Shown here: piece by piece, positions 17,203 to 25,867 of the stretch
Layout of the letters: every line of letters starts with the position of its first letter
How positions within the stretch are numbered: position 1 is the first letter of the stretch
Source: Arthrobacter sp. ov407
GTDB lineage: Bacteria > Actinomycetota > Actinomycetes > Actinomycetales > Micrococcaceae
Assembly (NCBI RefSeq): GCF_900102895.1
Contig: NZ_FNGD01000001.1
Coordinates: 525,936-589,935 of the forward strand
Length of the DNA: 64,000 bases
Reading direction: 5' to 3'
Notes under the pieces: model-generated
The model's database searches: none
Seen by the model: only the letters and a program-made list of their open reading frames with translations
Told to the model about the DNA's origin: nothing
Program-made: the position numbers and the translations under genes

Positions 17203-20200
17203 GTACCCCCAGCCACGGTCGCCATTCTAAATTGACACAGTTAGAACAGGCACAGTCTCAGCCTTCCGGGCTGCGCCTGTTGCCGCCCCGGACCCACCAC
17301 AGCGCGGTCCCCGTGCTGTCGCCGGACCAGCTCGCCGCCGTCGATGTCCCGCCCGGCTCTGGCCCCGTCCTAGTGGCCGGCGCGCCCGGCACCGGTAAGT
17401 CGACAGTCCTCGTCGAGGCCGCGGTCCGCCGCACCCTGCGGGACGGCCTGGACCCGGAGCGGATGCTCATCCTGGCTCCCGGAAGGCTCGCCGCGGATAC
17501 GCTCCGCGACCGCTTCACGGCCCGCCTGGACCGGAGCCTGAGCACGACGCCGGCGCGGACCTGGGCGTCATATGCCTTCGATCTGATCCGGCGTGCCAAG
17601 GCAGAAGGCCTCCTGCCGCTTCCGCGCCAGCCGAAGCTGCTCTCCGGTCCCGAACAGGACCTGATCATCAAGGAACTGCTGGAGGGCCATGCGCTGCCCG
17701 GCCTCGAACTGCCTTGGCCGGAGGACCTGGGCGCCGCCCTGCAAACCCGCGGATTCCGGCAGGAAGTGCGCCAGCTCTTTGACCGGATCATCGAATCCGG
17801 GCGGACGGCCGAGGACCTCGTGGCCTTGGCCCGGCAGTGCAACCGGCCCGACTGGATTCCGGCGGCCGCACTCTACTCCGAGTACCGCGACGTCCTGGAC
17901 TTGCGCATGCCCGAGGCCTTCGACCCCGCCGGCATCATCACTGCCGCACGCCAGATCTTCCAGGACTCACCGGATTTCCTCGCCGCCGAGCGCGACCGCC
18001 TGCAGCTGATTCTCGTGGACGACATCCAGGAGGCGAACCCCGCGGTCTTCGAACTGCTGGCAGACATCGCCGCCGGCAAGGACTCCATCATCACTGCCTC
18101 GCCGGACACCGTGGTTCAGGGCTTCCGCGGGGCACGCCCCGATCTCGTGGCGGAGCTTCCCCGCCTCCTGGCCCCGGACGGAGCGATCCTCGAACGTCCC
18201 CTGTGGACCGCGCATCGGCACGCCCCGGCCGTGGCAGAGGCATGGCTGTCGGTGGCCGGGCGCATCTCCCGCAGATCCGGCGGGCAGTCCGCACGCCGGC
18301 TCGAACGCCCTGATCCGGTCCCGACGCCGGACGGCCCGCCGGGGTCTGCGGTTAGGACGCCGGACGGCCCGCCCCGCGCCGGCGGCCGCCCTGGGGCCGT
18401 CGAGGCCCACCTGCTGCCGTCCCCTGTCCACGAACTGCGGTACGTGGCGCAGCGGATCCTCGAAGCCCAGCTGAACGACGCCCGGGAACTCGGGGACATT
18501 GCCGTGATCGTGCGCAATGGCGGCCAGCTCAGCCAGCTGCAGCGGTACCTGGCCGGCCAGGGGATTCCGGTCCGGATTCCTGTGGCCGAATCCGCCGTCC
18601 GGGACGAAGTCGCGGTCCGTCCACTGCTGGATGCCTATGCCGTGGCCCTTGACCCCGCCGCGCTCACGCCCGAGTCAGCCGTGTCCTTGCTGACGTCGCG
18701 GATAGGCGGCGCCACGTCGATTGAATTGCGGAGGCTGCGGCAGTCGCTGCGCCGGGAGGAACTCCTGGGCGGCGGCGGACGCACCAGCGACGCCCTCCTG
18801 GTCGAAGCTCTGCTGGAGCCCGGAGCGCTGGCAACGCTGGGCATCGAGGGTCACTCCGGCCGCCGGATTGCCCGGATGATCCGGGCGGGGCGGGACGCCG
18901 CCGAGGCCCCCGGCGGGAACGCCGAGACGGTGCTCTGGGCGCTCTGGCATTCCACCGGCCTTGCCTCCCGCTGGACCGAGGCCGCCCTCACCGGAGGGTC
19001 GGCCGGTGCCCGGGCCGACCGGGACCTCGATGCCATGATGGCGCTGTTCCATACCGCGGAACGCTTTGTCGACCAGCTGCCCGGCTCCGGCCCGGAGCAG
19101 TTCCTTGAATACCTGCTGAGCCAGGAACTGCCCATGGATACCTTGGCCGCCAGGGCGCAGCTGGAAGACGCCGTGGAGCTCATGACCCCTGCCAGCGCCG
19201 CCGGCCGGGAGTGGCCGGTGGTGATCGTGCCGGGACTTCAGGAAGGCGTGTGGCCCAACACCCGGCTGCGCGGCGAGCTGCTCGGCAGCACCTTGTTCGC
19301 CGACGCCGTCGAACACGGTGTGGCGTATGCCCTGCAACTGGATCCGCTCAGCCGGCTGCGCGAAATCCGCTATGACGAGCTCCGAAGCTTTTCCACCGCG
19401 GTGTCCCGCGCCCGGGAGGTGCTGATCTGCACGGCCGTGTCCTCGGAGGATGAGCAGCCGTCCTCGTTCCTGGACTATGTGGCGCCGCTGCGGCCGGGGC
19501 AGGACCGTCGGGGCTATACCCCGGTCGAGCGTCCGCTGACCCTTCGGGCGCTGGTCGCGGAACTGCGCCAGTACGCCCAGCTCGACCCCAAGGCTGCCGA
19601 ATCGGCCGAAGCCGCGGCCGTGCTGGGAGTCCTGGCCACGGCTCACCCACCCGTTCCGGGCGCACACCCCGCGAGCTGGTGGGGACTGGCCGAATTGTCC
19701 TCGGAGGAGCCGGTGGTTCCGCCGGGCGGTACCGTCTTCGTGTCGCCCTCGAAGGTGGAAACCGTGCAGAAATCGCCGCTGGACTGGTTCGTCCAGGCCG
19801 CCGGCGGAGAAGCCGCGACGGATTTTGCCCGTAGCCTGGGGACGCTGGTCCACGCCATCGCGCAGGACCTGCCGGATGCCTCGGGAAGCGAATACGTTGC
19901 CGAACTCGTCCGGCGCTGGCCCACGCTGGGGATGAAGGACAACTGGGAAGGCAAACTGGACTTCCAGCGTGCCGAGTCGATGGTCCGCAAGCTAGCCCAG
20001 TATGTCCTCGTGATGCGCAGCGAGGGCCGGAGCCTGATCGGCGTCGAACAGGACTTCGAGGTAAAACTGCCGGACGTTCCGGCGGAGACCACCGCCGGAG
20101 CCGCCTCCGAGCCCGGCGACGGCGGGAGCATCGGGCCGGCGCGGCCCGCCGTGCTCCGGGGCCAGGTCGACAGGCTCGAGATCGATGCCGAGGGCCGCCT

Positions 20201-20579
20201 GGTGATCATCGACCTCAAGACCGGCAAACGCCAGCCCGGCAAGGCGGATCTGGACCGCCACCCGCAGCTCGGCGCCTATCAGGCCGCCGTGCTGGCCGGG
20301 GGCTTTGCGGGCCCAGACGACGGGCCGCCGCCGCTGCCTGGCGGGGCCGTCCTGGCCCAGCTGGGCACCACAACCAAGAGCCCCGGGATCCAAGCCCAGG
20401 CCCCACTGGACCCGCAGGACAACTGGGCGCTGGAGATGGTCGGCGACGCCGCCCGCGTGATGTCCGGCAGCGTTTTCCAGGCCCGCCACGATCCGTCCAA
20501 GGGAGGCCACGGCGGCCACGGCTGCCGGCTTCCTGAAGTGTGCCCGCTGTGCGTGCGGGGAAAGCAGGTAACTGAATGA
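17199..20579 (+). CDS. adnA: AdnA-type ATP-dependent helicase-nuclease subunit
   Basis: Subunit of the actinobacterial AdnAB complex, which resects double-strand DNA ends as RecBCD/AddAB do elsewhere. Residues 61-69 are the Walker A (GAPGTGKST). The DExx box is degenerate (LVDDIQEANP), as expected if AdnA is not the main motor. UvrD-like motifs continue with WPVVIVPGLQEGVWPN and STAVSRAREVLI. The C-terminal PD-(D/E)XK nuclease has GQVDRLEID...VIIDLKTGKRQ (about 988-1008) followed by YQAAVLAGG. The last residues CRLPEVCPLCVRG resemble the cysteine cluster that holds an iron-sulfur centre in related nucleases (inference). The protein is 1126 aa, and a Pro/Gly/Arg-rich linker at about 365-400 looks lineage-specific. 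GTG 17199 overlaps the atl stop, and adnB overlaps its own stop by ATGA. Confidence 0.92.
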   Translation: MSTPSHGRHSKLTQLEQAQSQPSGLRLLPPRTHHSAVPVLSPDQLAAVDVPPGSGPVLVAGAPGTGKSTVLVEAAVRRTLRDGLDPERMLILAPGRLAADTLRDRFTARLDRSLSTTPARTWASYAFDLIRRAKAEGLLPLPRQPKLLSGPEQDLIIKELLEGHALPGLELPWPEDLGAALQTRGFRQEVRQLFDRIIESGRTAEDLVALARQCNRPDWIPAAALYSEYRDVLDLRMPEAFDPAGIITAARQIFQDSPDFLAAERDRLQLILVDDIQEANPAVFELLADIAAGKDSIITASPDTVVQGFRGARPDLVAELPRLLAPDGAILERPLWTAHRHAPAVAEAWLSVAGRISRRSGGQSARRLERPDPVPTPDGPPGSAVRTPDGPPRAGGRPGAVEAHLLPSPVHELRYVAQRILEAQLNDARELGDIAVIVRNGGQLSQLQRYLAGQGIPVRIPVAESAVRDEVAVRPLLDAYAVALDPAALTPESAVSLLTSRIGGATSIELRRLRQSLRREELLGGGGRTSDALLVEALLEPGALATLGIEGHSGRRIARMIRAGRDAAEAPGGNAETVLWALWHSTGLASRWTEAALTGGSAGARADRDLDAMMALFHTAERFVDQLPGSGPEQFLEYLLSQELPMDTLAARAQLEDAVELMTPASAAGREWPVVIVPGLQEGVWPNTRLRGELLGSTLFADAVEHGVAYALQLDPLSRLREIRYDELRSFSTAVSRAREVLICTAVSSEDEQPSSFLDYVAPLRPGQDRRGYTPVERPLTLRALVAELRQYAQLDPKAAESAEAAAVLGVLATAHPPVPGAHPASWWGLAELSSEEPVVPPGGTVFVSPSKVETVQKSPLDWFVQAAGGEAATDFARSLGTLVHAIAQDLPDASGSEYVAELVRRWPTLGMKDNWEGKLDFQRAESMVRKLAQYVLVMRSEGRSLIGVEQDFEVKLPDVPAETTAGAASEPGDGGSIGPARPAVLRGQVDRLEIDAEGRLVIIDLKTGKRQPGKADLDRHPQLGAYQAAVLAGGFAGPDDGPPPLPGGAVLAQLGTTTKSPGIQAQAPLDPQDNWALEMVGDAARVMSGSVFQARHDPSKGGHGGHGCRLPEVCPLCVRGKQVTE

Positions 20580-23500
20580 CCCCCGAGGCGCCGGCCACCG
20601 GCCTGACCGACCCGCATCCGGCACCGAATACCCTTCCCGAGCCACGGTTCAGCCCCGAGGAGCTGTCCGCACTCTTGGGCGAGAAGAACAACCCCACTGC
20701 CGAACAGTCCCTGATCATTGCCTCGCCCCTCACGCCGCGGCTCGTGATCGCCGGTGCAGGTTCGGGGAAGACTGCCACCATGGCCGACCGGGTGGTATGG
20801 CTCGTTGCCAACGGCTGGGTCCGGCCGGAGGAGGTCCTCGGCGTCACGTTCACCCGTAAGGCCGCCGGTGAACTCGCCTCGCGGATCAGGGCCAAGCTGG
20901 CCGCGCTGGCGCGCATCGCGGCGGCCGACACAGGGAACACTGTCTTCCCTGCCGGGCTGCTGAGTACGGATGCGCTCGAACCCAAGGTCTCGACGTACCA
21001 CTCGTATGCGAGCGGCATTGTGTCCGACTATGGCCTCCGCCTCGGCGTCGAACGCGACGTCGTGTTGCTCGGCGGCGCCCAGTCGTTCCAGCTCGCCAGC
21101 GAGGTGGTGGAAGCTTTTGACGGGGACTACGAACACTTCCGGTCCGCCAAATCGACCCTCGTCAAGGCCGTGATCCAACTGGCAGGAGAATGCGCGGAGC
21201 ACCTGCAGGACCCGGCCCAGGTCCGTGGCTGGCTGCTGGAACGGGTCGCCGCGTTCGAGTCGCTGCCGTACGTCGCAGAGGCCAAGAAGAACCCCACCCA
21301 GGCGGCGGGCGAGCTCAGCGCGATGCTGCGCACCCGGGCCAGCGTCGCGGACATGGTGGGCCGCTACTCCGCGGCGAAGCGCGTCCGCGGCGCCCTGGAC
21401 TTTGGCGACCTCGTGGCCCTTGCGGCACGGGTGGCCAACGAGATTCCGGTCGCCGCCCAAACGGAACGCCAGCGCTACAAGGTAGTGCTGCTCGATGAGT
21501 TCCAGGACACCTCGCACGCCCAGCTGGTGCTGTTCTCCCGACTCTTCGGCGACGGCCATGCCGTCACCGCGGTGGGGGACCCGAACCAGTCCATCTACGG
21601 ATTCCGGGGAGCGTCCGCCGGGCAACTTTTCCACTTCGTCCGCGAATTCCCGATCCTCGTCAGCGGCGAAGGCGCCGCCCACCGCAACGGCGGAGAAGGC
21701 AGCGGCGGGGAACAGGAAAGCGGTCCGGCCGGCCCGGCCCGCTGCTTCGCCGTGGCGCCGACCTCGTATTTGACCACCGCATGGCGCAACGGGCGCAACA
21801 TCCTGGCCACGGCCAACCTCATTTCGGCGCCGCTGAGCAAGGCGGCGGCGAACCTCGGGGCCGCCGGGGCCCGGGAAAGTGTCGATGCCGTCGAGGTTCC
21901 GCCATTGCAGCCCAGCCCGGCCGCCGTCGAGGGCAGGGTCGTGATGGGACGATTCGCCACGGACGAAGCCGAGGCCGCGGCGATCGCTTCAGACGTGCTG
22001 AAATTCCGCGTGACGGACTTCGACGCCCCGCAGTCCGCCGACCCGGTTCCGCCAGCCATGGCCGTCCTCTGCCGGCGACGGGCACAAATGGAATGCATTC
22101 GCCGCGAATTCGAAGTCCGGGGCATTCCCTACGAAATCGTCGGACTCGGCGGGCTGTTGGACACGCCGGAAATCATCGATCTTGTCGCCACGCTCCGAGT
22201 CCTGGCCGACCCCGGCCGCTCGGACTCCCTCATGCGCCTGCTGGCCGGCGCACGGTGGCGGATCGGCCCGGCGGACCTCATGGCCCTGCGGGACTGGTCC
22301 AGCTTCCTGGCCCGCCGTCGGGGCCGCCCTAGCGGCCTGGACGCGGACGACGCCGGGCGTGCCGACGAGGATACGATCGATGACGCAGTGATTGAAGGCG
22401 ACATCACGGATTCCGCCAGCCTGGTCGAGGCCCTGGACTGGCTGCCCCGCGACGGCTGGACTTCGGCGCATGGCCGCAGGCTGAGCCCGGAGGCCCGCGG
22501 TCGCCTGCAGCGGCTCTCGGACGAGCTACGGCAGTTGCGCAGCTACATGGGGGACGATCTCACCACCTTGCTGGGCGAGGTTGAACGGGCGATGCTCCTG
22601 GACATCGAAGTTGCGGGGCGGCCCGGGATCAGCATCCATCAGGCCCGCCGCAACTTGGACGCCTTCCAGGATGCGGCGGCCGGGTTCCTGCACACTTCCC
22701 AGCGGGTCGACGTCCTGGCGTTCCTCGCGTGGCTGGAAGCCGCGGCGGCCGAGGAAAACGGTCTCGATGCGGCAGCGCCGGAGGTGAACCACGAGGCCGT
22801 CCAGCTCCTGACCGTGCATGCGTCCAAGGGGTTGGAATGGGACGTCGTGTTCGTTCCCGGACTCAACGCCGGGGCGTTTCCCAGCAGCCGGGACTCGCGG
22901 TGGAGCAGCGGGAGTGCGGCATTGCCGTGGCCGTTGCGCGGCGATCGCGCCGACCTGCCCCAATGGGACCTGGACCAGCCGGACCAGAAAGGCTGGCTTG
23001 ACGCCGAGAAGGAGTTCAAGTCAGCCGTCCAGGCGCACGGCGAGGCCGAGGAACGGCGCCTGGCCTACGTGGCGTACACCCGTGCAAAACACGTGCTCTG
23101 GATTTCAAGTGCCGCGTGGGTGGGATCCCGGGCCGGTTTGGCCGAGATGTCCCCCTTTCTTTCCGGGCTCGAGGGCCTCACCGCGGAGGGCGCAGCCGAA
23201 ATCCACCCGCTGTCCGTCAGCGAGGACGCGCTGCCGGACGAAAGCCCTCTGACCTCTGAACTCGAAGTCGCCGCCTGGCCCTACGATCCCTTGGAGGGGC
23301 CGCATGACCCCCGGACGGGGAAACGGCTGCGGCTTGTCCCGGGCCGGCGTGCGGCCATGGAATCCGCCGCGGCCCGCGTCCTGCAGGCAATGGATGCCGG
23401 CCCGGACAGTCACGTGGACAGTGACCCGGCCGTGGCCCCGGCGCACGCAATCGTGGACGATGCGCGGCCCGTCCTGCGCGGTCCTGCGGCGGGATGGGCG

Positions 23501-24175
23501 AGGGAAGCGGCCACTTTGCTGGAACGCCGCTCTCGGCGTTCGGTGGTTCAGGACGTGCATCTGCCGGGCCATATCTCCGCGTCCACCCTCGTGGATCTGG
23601 AAGATGACGCAGGCTCCGTCGTGGCCCGCCTGCGCAGGCCGATCCCGCGCGAACCGGGGATGTCGGCCCGCAAGGGCACGGCTTTCCACGCCTGGGTGGA
23701 GGAATACTTCGGCGCCGCCGGGATGCTGGACCTGGGGGAGGCTGCCGGTGCTGACGACCACATCGACGAGGCCTACGGCCTGGATTCCATGGTGGAAACT
23801 TTCCGCCAGTCCGAGTGGGCGCACCGCGCCCCGGCCCATGTCGAGGTTCCGGTCGAGACAAGGATTGGCGACGTCGTGGTCCGGGGCAGGATCGACGCTG
23901 TGTTCCGCGACGCCGACGGCGGCTGGGACCTTGTGGACTGGAAGACCGGTCGCCGCCCCTCCGCGGCCCAGCTGAAGGTGAAGGCAGTTCAGCTCGCCGT
24001 CTATCGCCTGGCGTGGGCCCGGCTCAAAGGGGTCCCACTGGAGGACGTCCGGGCCGCGTTCTACTACGTGGCCGACAACCAGGTGGTCCGTCCGCACGAC
24101 CTCGGATCAGCGGAGAAGCTTGAGGAAATCGTGGCAGCAGCCCTGGGGAGGACAGCAGCGGCGAGGGGGGACTAG
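20576..24175 (+). CDS. adnB: AdnB-type ATP-dependent helicase-nuclease subunit
   Basis: Partner and probable lead motor of AdnAB. All superfamily-1 motifs are intact: Walker A AGAGSGKT (59-66), TFTRKAAGELASRI, the DEFQD box in VVLLDEFQDTSHAQ, GDPNQSIYGFRGAS, and TVHASKGLEWDVVFVPGLN. The C-terminal nuclease carries GRIDAVFRD...WDLVDWKTGRRP at about 1105-1127, then AVQLAVYRLAW. The protein is 1199 aa, with Gly/Asp-rich inserts at about 365-385 and 590-615. It is translationally coupled to adnA. Its TAG stop shares the palindrome CTAG with the stop of the convergent phosphotransferase-fold gene. Confidence 0.94.
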   Translation: MTPEAPATGLTDPHPAPNTLPEPRFSPEELSALLGEKNNPTAEQSLIIASPLTPRLVIAGAGSGKTATMADRVVWLVANGWVRPEEVLGVTFTRKAAGELASRIRAKLAALARIAAADTGNTVFPAGLLSTDALEPKVSTYHSYASGIVSDYGLRLGVERDVVLLGGAQSFQLASEVVEAFDGDYEHFRSAKSTLVKAVIQLAGECAEHLQDPAQVRGWLLERVAAFESLPYVAEAKKNPTQAAGELSAMLRTRASVADMVGRYSAAKRVRGALDFGDLVALAARVANEIPVAAQTERQRYKVVLLDEFQDTSHAQLVLFSRLFGDGHAVTAVGDPNQSIYGFRGASAGQLFHFVREFPILVSGEGAAHRNGGEGSGGEQESGPAGPARCFAVAPTSYLTTAWRNGRNILATANLISAPLSKAAANLGAAGARESVDAVEVPPLQPSPAAVEGRVVMGRFATDEAEAAAIASDVLKFRVTDFDAPQSADPVPPAMAVLCRRRAQMECIRREFEVRGIPYEIVGLGGLLDTPEIIDLVATLRVLADPGRSDSLMRLLAGARWRIGPADLMALRDWSSFLARRRGRPSGLDADDAGRADEDTIDDAVIEGDITDSASLVEALDWLPRDGWTSAHGRRLSPEARGRLQRLSDELRQLRSYMGDDLTTLLGEVERAMLLDIEVAGRPGISIHQARRNLDAFQDAAAGFLHTSQRVDVLAFLAWLEAAAAEENGLDAAAPEVNHEAVQLLTVHASKGLEWDVVFVPGLNAGAFPSSRDSRWSSGSAALPWPLRGDRADLPQWDLDQPDQKGWLDAEKEFKSAVQAHGEAEERRLAYVAYTRAKHVLWISSAAWVGSRAGLAEMSPFLSGLEGLTAEGAAEIHPLSVSEDALPDESPLTSELEVAAWPYDPLEGPHDPRTGKRLRLVPGRRAAMESAAARVLQAMDAGPDSHVDSDPAVAPAHAIVDDARPVLRGPAAGWAREAATLLERRSRRSVVQDVHLPGHISASTLVDLEDDAGSVVARLRRPIPREPGMSARKGTAFHAWVEEYFGAAGMLDLGEAAGADDHIDEAYGLDSMVETFRQSEWAHRAPAHVEVPVETRIGDVVVRGRIDAVFRDADGGWDLVDWKTGRRPSAAQLKVKAVQLAVYRLAWARLKGVPLEDVRAAFYYVADNQVVRPHDLGSAEKLEEIVAAALGRTAAARGD

Positions 24176-25680
24176 CGGGACGTGGTGTCGACCACCGTTA
24201 TGGCGGCGGTTGACGTGTTGTCACCGGGTCCTGTTTCCCTGGCTGAATCCGGCTGGGCTGTGACATTCGGCTGCACAGTGGAATCCGGCTGCACTGTGGA
24301 ATCCGGTTGCACTGTGGAATTTGGCTGCACGACGGCGATCGATTGCGTCGAGGTCTCGTCGGCGGCGGGAACCGCAGCCTCAGCGTCACTCTCCCCAGCG
24401 TTTTCGGCGTCGGAGTCCGGAGCCTCTGCCTGCCTGGCATCAGTCTCGGCGGCGTTGGCGGCCTCGGCGGCGGAGGCCGTCGGTGCGTCAGCCTCCGTCT
24501 CCCGCGGGATTGGCGTGATGTGCACAGCGGGCACGACACTGATTTGCGCAGAGCCATCCTCAGCCGGAGCGGTACCGGGTACCGGCTCCAAGGGCAACAA
24601 TGTGACCTTGCTCGTGGCGGGTCCCGTCCCGCTGGCCGGAAGCGCCGGAGCGGCCGGAGCCGCGGGCGTCGTCGTCGGCGCATCGACATCGGCACCAGCA
24701 TGTTCTGCACCGGGTTCGGGTGCCGCGACCGGCTGCGGCAGCGGTTCCACGCTGATGGCTTGGCCGCCGTGTTCCGCGACGTCGTCGGCCAGGGTGGCGA
24801 GCATGGACTCTGCCTCGCCGATCATGTCCTGGTTGCCGGCGGTCAGGCCCTTGACCAGATACTGGGCCAGCGCGAATTCGGCGGACAGCGCCGCCCGCCG
24901 CAGCAGGTGGGCATCGGGAACATCGCGACGGCTGGAGGTGTAGTGATCCAGGACCGCGTTCACAAAGTCCTGTTCGTTCGAGGCGACCAGCCAGGCCATG
25001 TCGTCCGCCGGGTCGCCGATGCGCAGGTCGGTCCAGCCCGTCACGGCAGTCACCCGGTCGCCGTCGACCAGCAGGTTGTCCTCGTGGAGGTCGCCGTGAA
25101 CGACGCAGGGATTGAAGCGCCAGAGGGAGACGTCTTCCATGGCGTGTTCCCAGCGCCGCAGCAGCAGCGGCGGGATTTTTCCGGTCGTGGCGGCCTGGTC
25201 CAGTTCGTTGAGGCGCCGCTGGCGGAATTCGTTGGGCGTGTAGCTGGGCAGATCGGCGTTGCTCACAATGGACCGCGGCAGGTCATGGATGGCAGCCAAC
25301 GCCGCGCCGATTTCGCGGGCAACGGCGGGGGAGCCGTTGCTGAGGTCGTCCAAGGAGCGGGTGGCGCCGGCCAGGTGCGAGTAGACGAAGGTGCTGAGCT
25401 GGCCCTGCCGGACAGTTCCCGCCACCGTGGGCATGAGGAACGGCAACTCGGCCCGGATGCCGGGAGCGAAGGCCCGCAGAACCAGGAATTCGGTTTCCAG
25501 CCGGGCGCTGGCTTCGGCGTGCCGGGGGGAGCGGACACGCCAACGCTTGCCCTCGGAGTCCAGCAGGAGGGCTGCGTCGAAGTCCGCCGGATCGTCGGGC
25601 GCGGAGCTGACGGCGGTCGGGGTCAGGCCGGGTACCGCCGCCGTTGCTACAGCTGCCAATTCGATAGGTTTCCTTCTCAC
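24172..25680 (-). CDS. Phosphotransferase-fold protein (APH/macrolide-kinase-like) with altered metal site and repetitive tail
   Basis: 502 aa. Residues 1 to about 300 have the aminoglycoside/macrolide phosphotransferase fold. The catalytic loop CVVHGDLHEDNLLVDG is intact, and GDPADDMAWLVAS follows. The position normally reading I-D-W, whose Asp binds Mg2+ (equivalent to the kinase DFG Asp), reads T-G-W here (VTAVTGWTDLRIGDP). Enzymatic activity is therefore doubtful. The last 180 residues are low-complexity Ala/Pro/Glu with an STVQPD-type hexapeptide repeat and could be a tether. The GTG start at 25680 is chosen because TACCGT lies exactly 6 nt upstream. The gene diverges from nudC and converges on adnB. 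Confidence 0.82.
   Translation of the reverse strand: MRRKPIELAAVATAAVPGLTPTAVSSAPDDPADFDAALLLDSEGKRWRVRSPRHAEASARLETEFLVLRAFAPGIRAELPFLMPTVAGTVRQGQLSTFVYSHLAGATRSLDDLSNGSPAVAREIGAALAAIHDLPRSIVSNADLPSYTPNEFRQRRLNELDQAATTGKIPPLLLRRWEHAMEDVSLWRFNPCVVHGDLHEDNLLVDGDRVTAVTGWTDLRIGDPADDMAWLVASNEQDFVNAVLDHYTSSRRDVPDAHLLRRAALSAEFALAQYLVKGLTAGNQDMIGEAESMLATLADDVAEHGGQAISVEPLPQPVAAPEPGAEHAGADVDAPTTTPAAPAAPALPASGTGPATSKVTLLPLEPVPGTAPAEDGSAQISVVPAVHITPIPRETEADAPTASAAEAANAAETDARQAEAPDSDAENAGESDAEAAVPAADETSTQSIAVVQPNSTVQPDSTVQPDSTVQPNVTAQPDSARETGPGDNTSTAAITVVDTTSR
24245..24334 (-). repeat. Five 18-bp tandem repeats coding the STVQP(D/N) tail
   Basis: Units start at 24245, 24263, 24281, 24299 and 24317; the middle two are nearly identical. 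They keep the frame and encode hexapeptides of the type STVQPD, ending STVQPNVTAQPDS. Repeat number probably varies between strains (inference). Confidence 0.85.
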
Positions 25681-25686
25681 CCTTCC

Positions 25687-25692
25687 ACGGTA
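25687..25692 (-). promoter_or_regulatory. -10 element (TACCGT), leaderless phosphotransferase-fold gene
   Basis: Read on the minus strand, TACCGT is followed by GGAAGG and then the GTG start, a spacing of exactly 6 nt. Confidence 0.5.
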
Positions 25693-25855
25693 GGTTGAGC
25701 GGCGCCCAAGACGGCGATGCACTCCGGCGAGTCTTGAGATCGGGAGTAAATGAGAGCAAAACTAGGGCTAAATCTGCGGCAAACGGCCTGTCCCGTGAAC
25801 GCCGCGGAGCGGGCGGCGGCGTGGGCGGCAAATGTCAATTGTCTGCCCGAGTCAG

Positions 25856-25861
25856 TACGGT
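25856..25861 (+). promoter_or_regulatory. -10 element (TACGGT), leaderless nudC transcript
   Basis: TACGGT ends exactly 6 nt before ATG 25868. No ribosome site is present between them. Confidence 0.5.
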
Positions 25862-25867
25862 GTGTAT

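Noticed and set aside
24172..25680. Macrolide or aminoglycoside resistance gene
   Set aside because: The fold is shared, but the metal-binding Asp is missing and the tail is atypical; resistance cannot be inferred.
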